Source of the DNA: Pseudidiomarina sp. CB1
Lineage (GTDB): Bacteria; Pseudomonadota; Gammaproteobacteria; Enterobacterales; Alteromonadaceae
Length of the DNA stretch: 64,000 nt
Assembly: GCF_024752025.1 (NCBI RefSeq)
Contig: NZ_JANTPU010000001.1
Span: 930,001 to 994,000, forward strand
Direction of reading: 5' to 3'
In this document: positions 60,423-64,000 of the stretch, in pieces
Numbering within the stretch: the first letter of the stretch is position 1
Layout of the letters: every line of letters begins with the position of its first letter
The notes under the pieces: generated by a model
Told to the model about the DNA's origin: nothing
Databases searched by the model: none
The model's input: only the letters and a program-made list of their open reading frames with translations
Position numbers and translations under genes: made by a program

Positions 60423-62768
60423 TTAATGGGCTTTTTTACCTTCAGGTTGACGCTCTAATGCGACCGCCAAAACCTCATCAATCCATTGTACTGGCTGAAT
60501 CGTGAGGTCACCTTTTACGTTATCGCTAATTTCTTGCAGGTCTCGCTCATTATCTTTCGGAATCAGCACATGCTTGATGCCGCCGCGATGAGCCGCCAAC
60601 AACTTCTCTTTCAAGCCGCCAATGGCCAGCACTTCGCCGCGCAAGGTGATTTCTCCCGTCATGGCAACGTCGGCACGCACTGGAATCTGCGTTAATGATG
60701 AAACCAACGCGGTCACCATCGCAATACCTGCACTTGGACCATCTTTCGGGGTTGCCCCTTCCGGCACATGCACATGAATATCGCGTTTTTCGTGGAAATC
60801 ATCGGCGATGCCAAGCATGTCGGCACGGCTGCGAACTACGGTTAATGCGGTTTGGATTGACTCCTGCATGACGTCACCGAGCGAACCGGTTGAAGTGATC
60901 TTGCCTTTACCCGCAACATTCGTCGCTTCGATGGTAAGCAAGTCGCCACCCACCTCGGTCCATGCCAAACCGGTGACTTGACCAATTTGATTACTTTCTT
61001 CTGCTTTACCATAATCAAAACGCTGTACACCTAAGTAATCCTTAAGATTATCGGCGTTGATTTCGACCTTTTTGATACGCTTATCAAGCACGATTTTCTT
61101 CACGGCCTTACGGCACAAACGAGAAATTTCTCGTTCCAAGTTTCGCACCCCAGCTTCGCGCGTGTAGTAGCGAATGATTCCCAAAATAGCGTCATCTTTG
61201 ATGGTCAGCTCTTTTTCTTTTAAGCCGTTACGATCGAGTTGCTTCGGCAGTAGGTGCCGTTTTGCAATATTGAGCTTCTCGTCTTCGGTGTAACCGGCCA
61301 AGCGAATAACTTCCATACGGTCGAGTAACGGACCTGGAATATTCATACTATTAGAGGTTGCGACAAACATGACATCGGACAAATCATAATCAACTTCCAA
61401 ATAATGGTCGTTGAAATTGATGTTCTGCTCGGGATCAAGAACCTCAAGCAATGCAGACGCAGGGTCACCACGCATATCAGCCGCCATCTTGTCGATTTCG
61501 TCTAATAAAAACAGCGGGTTACGCACTCCTACCTTGGCCATTTTTTGAATTAACTTGCCGGGCATCGAGCCAATATAGGTACGACGGTGGCCACGAATTT
61601 CAGCTTCATCACGCACACCGCCGAGCGCCATGCGAATGTATTTGCGCCCCGTTGCTTTAGCAATGGATTGTCCTAATGAGGTTTTACCGACCCCAGGAGG
61701 GCCGACAAGGCAAAGAATTGCACCTCGAACCTTAGTGGTCCGCTGTTGCACCGCTAAATATTCAAGGATGCGTTCTTTGACTTTCTCTAAACCGTAATGG
61801 TCGGCATCCAAAATCTTCTCTGCATTGGCTAGATCCTTCTTGATACGCGAACGCTTCTTCCATGGCACCGAGACCATCCAGTCAATGTAGCCACGAACCA
61901 CGGTTGCTTCGGCGGACATCGGCGACATCATTTTCAATTTTTGCAGTTCAGCGCGGGTCTTCTGCTCAGCTTCTTCCGGCATTTTCGCATCTTGGATCTT
62001 CTGCTCCAGCGCCTCAAATTCATCCGGACCATCTTCCATCTCGCCCAATTCTTTTTGAATAGCTTTCATTTGCTCATTCAAATAGTACTCGCGCTGGCTT
62101 TTCTCCATTTGCTTTTTCACACGCGTACGAATGCGCTTCTCAACCTGTAACAAGTCGATTTCGCCTTCCATCAGCGCCATTAAAAACTCTAACCGCTCGC
62201 GAACTTCAGTGATTTCCAGAACCTTTTGCTTATCGTTAAGCTTCAACGGCATGTGCGCAGCCATAGTATCGGCCAAGCGATCAGCTTCTTCAATTCCTGA
62301 CAACGACGTCAAGACTTCCGGCGGAATCTTCTTGTTCAGCTTCACATAGCCTTCAAACTGGTTGACCGCAGAGCGAATCATCACCTCTTCTTCTTTATCC
62401 GACATCGCCTCAGACTCAAGGTAGTGAACTTTCGCCTTGAAGAAGTCCTCGCTCGCCTCAAACTCGTCGATCTCAGCCCGTTGAGAGCCCTCAACCAGAA
62501 CTTTGACGGTGCCATCAGGCAGCTTTAAGAGTTGTAAAATGTTCGCTACTGTACCGATCCGATGAATATCTTTCTCTTCCGGCTCATCAATACTGGCGTC
62601 CTGTTGTGCGGACAGAAAAATCTGTTTGTTGTTTTCCATCGCAGCTTCTAAACAGCGAATCGACTTTTCACGTCCGACGAACAGCGGGATGACCATATGC
62701 GGGTACACCACGACGTCACGCAACGGTAAAACTGGAATACTCAGGTGTTCAACCCGTGCTTCGCTCAT
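60423..62768 (-). CDS. lon: ATP-dependent protease Lon
   Basis: A cytoplasmic AAA+ serine protease for misfolded and regulatory proteins. The 781 residues (E. coli 784) comprise the LON substrate domain ([20 protein letters not shown]), coiled coil, AAA with Walker [12 protein letters not shown] (near residue 355) and [10 protein letters not shown], and the protease domain with catalytic Ser in [11 protein letters not shown] (near 676) and Lys in [15 protein letters not shown] heat-shock promoter lies upstream. Confidence 0.98.
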   Translation of the reverse strand: MSEARVEHLSIPVLPLRDVVVYPHMVIPLFVGREKSIRCLEAAMENNKQIFLSAQQDASIDEPEEKDIHRIGTVANILQLLKLPDGTVKVLVEGSQRAEIDEFEASEDFFKAKVHYLESEAMSDKEEEVMIRSAVNQFEGYVKLNKKIPPEVLTSLSGIEEADRLADTMAAHMPLKLNDKQKVLEITEVRERLEFLMALMEGEIDLLQVEKRIRTRVKKQMEKSQREYYLNEQMKAIQKELGEMEDGPDEFEALEQKIQDAKMPEEAEQKTRAELQKLKMMSPMSAEATVVRGYIDWMVSVPWKKRSRIKKDLANAEKILDADHYGLEKVKERILEYLAVQQRTTKVRGAILCLVGPPGVGKTSLGQSIAKATGRKYIRMALGGVRDEAEIRGHRRTYIGSMPGKLIQKMAKVGVRNPLFLLDEIDKMAADMRGDPASALLEVLDPEQNINFNDHYLEVDYDLSDVMFVATSNSMNIPGPLLDRMEVIRLAGYTEDEKLNIAKRHLLPKQLDRNGLKEKELTIKDDAILGIIRYYTREAGVRNLEREISRLCRKAVKKIVLDKRIKKVEINADNLKDYLGVQRFDYGKAEESNQIGQVTGLAWTEVGGDLLTIEATNVAGKGKITSTGSLGDVMQESIQTALTVVRSRADMLGIADDFHEKRDIHVHVPEGATPKDGPSAGIAMVTALVSSLTQIPVRADVAMTGEITLRGEVLAIGGLKEKLLAAHRGGIKHVLIPKDNERDLQEISDNVKGDLTIQPVQWIDEVLAVALERQPEGKKAH

Positions 62769-62820
62769 AATTGTCTCCAGATGGGTAACTTCAAGTCCGA
62801 TAAATTTATCTTACTCTCTA

Positions 62821-62847
62821 ATATGAGGCCATGTAGATAAAGTTCAA
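62821..62847 (-). promoter_or_regulatory. Sigma-32-type promoter of lon
   Basis: TTGAAC (62847-62842), 13-bp spacer and CCTCATAT (62828-62821) on the minus strand, one base off CCCCATnT, placed between the clpX terminator and the lon start. Confidence 0.7.
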
Positions 62848-62857
62848 TGTTTGGCAT

Positions 62858-62884
62858 AAAAAAAGGGCCTAAAAGGCCCTTTTT
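62858..62884 (-). terminator. Intrinsic terminator after clpX
   Basis: On the minus strand AAAAAGGGCC and GGCCCTTTTTTT pair around a TTTTA loop. It ends about 10 bases before the lon -35 hexamer, giving lon its own transcription unit. Confidence 0.85.
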
Positions 62885-62911
62885 GCACATTTTTCATGCT
62901 AATCAAGGTGC

Positions 62912-64000
62912 TTATTCACCTGAGGCATGCTTTTCTTGTTCTTGGTTATGGTAAATCATAATCGGTTTGGACTCACCGGTAACCACCGATTCATCGATGA
63001 CCACTTTCGCCACATTATCGATCGACGGCAGGTCATACATGGTATCCAGCAAGACGCCCTCAACGATGGATCTGAGACCACGAGCGCCGGTACGACGCTG
63101 CATAGCTTTACGCGCAATCGCTCGCAAGGCATCATCACGAAACTCGAGTTCCACGCCTTCCATATCGAACAGCGCTGCATACTGCTTGGTAAGCGCATTT
63201 TTCGGCTCTTGCAGAATCTGCACTAAGGCATCTTCATCAAGCTCTTCTAACGTCGCTAACACGGGCAAACGACCAATAAACTCTGGAATCAAGCCGTACT
63301 TAACCAAATCTTCAGGCTCAACTTGCTGTAACAGGTTCGCCATCTTTTCAGCCGCTTTGTTTTTCACTTCGGCGCCGAAACCGATACCGGTACCCGTGCT
63401 TACGCGTTGCTCGATGACTTTTTCAAGTCCAGCAAATGCACCACCGCAAATAAACAGAATTTTTGAGGTATCCACCTGGACAAATTCTTGTTGTGGGTGC
63501 TTGCGTCCACCTTGCGGAGGGACTGCCGCCACGGTACCTTCAATCAGCTTCAATAAAGCCTGTTGCACGCCTTCACCAGAAACATCTCGAGTAATCGATG
63601 GATTGTCTGATTTACGTGAAATCTTGTCGATTTCATCAATGTAGACAATACCGCGTTGGGCTTTTTCGGCATCGTAATCGCACTTCTGCAGCAACTTTTG
63701 AATAATATTTTCGACGTCTTCACCAACATAACCGGCTTCGGTTAAGGTGGTGGCATCAGCCATGGTGAAAGGAACATCAAGGAAACGCGCAAGGGTTTCC
63801 GCTAAATACGTCTTACCTGAACCAGTAGGGCCAATCAGCAAAATATTACTTTTGCCAAGTTCAACTTCGTCTTTACCCTTTCCTGAGTTTTGCAGGCGCT
63901 TGTAATGGTTATAAACCGCTACCGCAAGCACGCGTTTAGCAAATTCTTGACCGATGACATAAGCATCAAGATGATCACGAATCTCGCGTGGGGTCGGCAA
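62912..64000 (-). CDS. clpX: ATP-dependent Clp protease ATPase subunit ClpX (5' end outside window)
   Basis: The unfoldase partner of ClpP. Residues seen start at [18 protein letters not shown], which is interior in the family, so about 60 residues with the N-terminal zinc-binding domain lie beyond base 64000. Walker [29 protein letters not shown] with the GYVG pore loop, Walker [12 protein letters not shown] and the sensor-2 GARGLRSI are present. The C-terminus is complete. Confidence 0.97.
   Translation of the reverse strand: MPTPREIRDHLDAYVIGQEFAKRVLAVAVYNHYKRLQNSGKGKDEVELGKSNILLIGPTGSGKTYLAETLARFLDVPFTMADATTLTEAGYVGEDVENIIQKLLQKCDYDAEKAQRGIVYIDEIDKISRKSDNPSITRDVSGEGVQQALLKLIEGTVAAVPPQGGRKHPQQEFVQVDTSKILFICGGAFAGLEKVIEQRVSTGTGIGFGAEVKNKAAEKMANLLQQVEPEDLVKYGLIPEFIGRLPVLATLEELDEDALVQILQEPKNALTKQYAALFDMEGVELEFRDDALRAIARKAMQRRTGARGLRSIVEGVLLDTMYDLPSIDNVAKVVIDESVVTGESKPIMIYHNQEQEKHASGE

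Noticed and set aside
62967-63644. A 225-residue open frame on the plus strand opposite clpX
   Set aside because: It is the antisense shadow of a strongly conserved gene; its Ser/Arg/Thr-rich translation has no domain and no ribosome site.

Overview
The window reads as chromosomal core DNA of a marine gammaproteobacterium of the Alteromonadales, most likely Idiomarinaceae. That placement is an inference from protein flavour, near-balanced base composition judged by eye, and gene order; no search was run. Gene order follows the E. coli-type blocks lipB-lipA, metY-rimP-nusA-infB-rbfA-truB-rpsO-pnp-nlpI, rlmE-ftsH-folP-glmM, secG-leuU, carA-carB, dnaK-dnaJ and clpX-lon-hupB-ppiD. No transposase, integrase, CRISPR array or rRNA was seen.

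Layout. 1-1947 (+): lipoate synthesis and a MAPEG-family membrane protein. 1900-16244 (-): a probable secreted zinc protease, nlpI, the long translation/RNA operon from metY to pnp, then tRNA-Leu, secG, tpiA, glmM and folP. 16288-18883 (-): rlmE-ftsH. 18965-20264: yhbY, then a divergent pair of phage-type regulators (CI-like and Ner-like) around an operator-rich gap. 20285-27342 (-): greA, carB, carA, dapB and a cation symporter. 27556-31563 (-): an M48 lipoprotein, dnaJ and dnaK. 31718-37267 (-): an accessory block of a flavin-dependent halogenase-like enzyme, a sulfotransferase-like protein and a TonB-dependent receptor, placed between dnaK and grpE. 37432-46809: grpE (-), then nadK, recN, bamE, an M16 protease and a GGDEF-EAL protein (+). 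46806-50516 (-): a tiny membrane protein and fadIJ. 50674-57679 (+): a MoxR/DUF58/DUF4381/VWA/VWA-TPR/BatD operon. 57759-64000 (-): ppiD, tRNA-Asp, hupB, lon and clpX (cut by the window edge).

Regulation visible in the DNA. Sigma-32-type promoters with 13-14 bp spacing precede dnaK (two), grpE, lon and rlmE-ftsH, so much of the protein-quality-control machinery here looks heat-shock controlled. A perfect LexA box precedes recN, a FadR-type site precedes fadIJ, and a Fur-like site precedes the TonB receptor. Intrinsic terminators lie in the leaders of rimP and carA. The least ordinary parts are the halogenase/sulfotransferase/receptor block, the CI/Ner pair, the HExxHxxGxxD protein after nlpI, and the palindromic intergenic repeats at 5977-6049 and 27440-27531.
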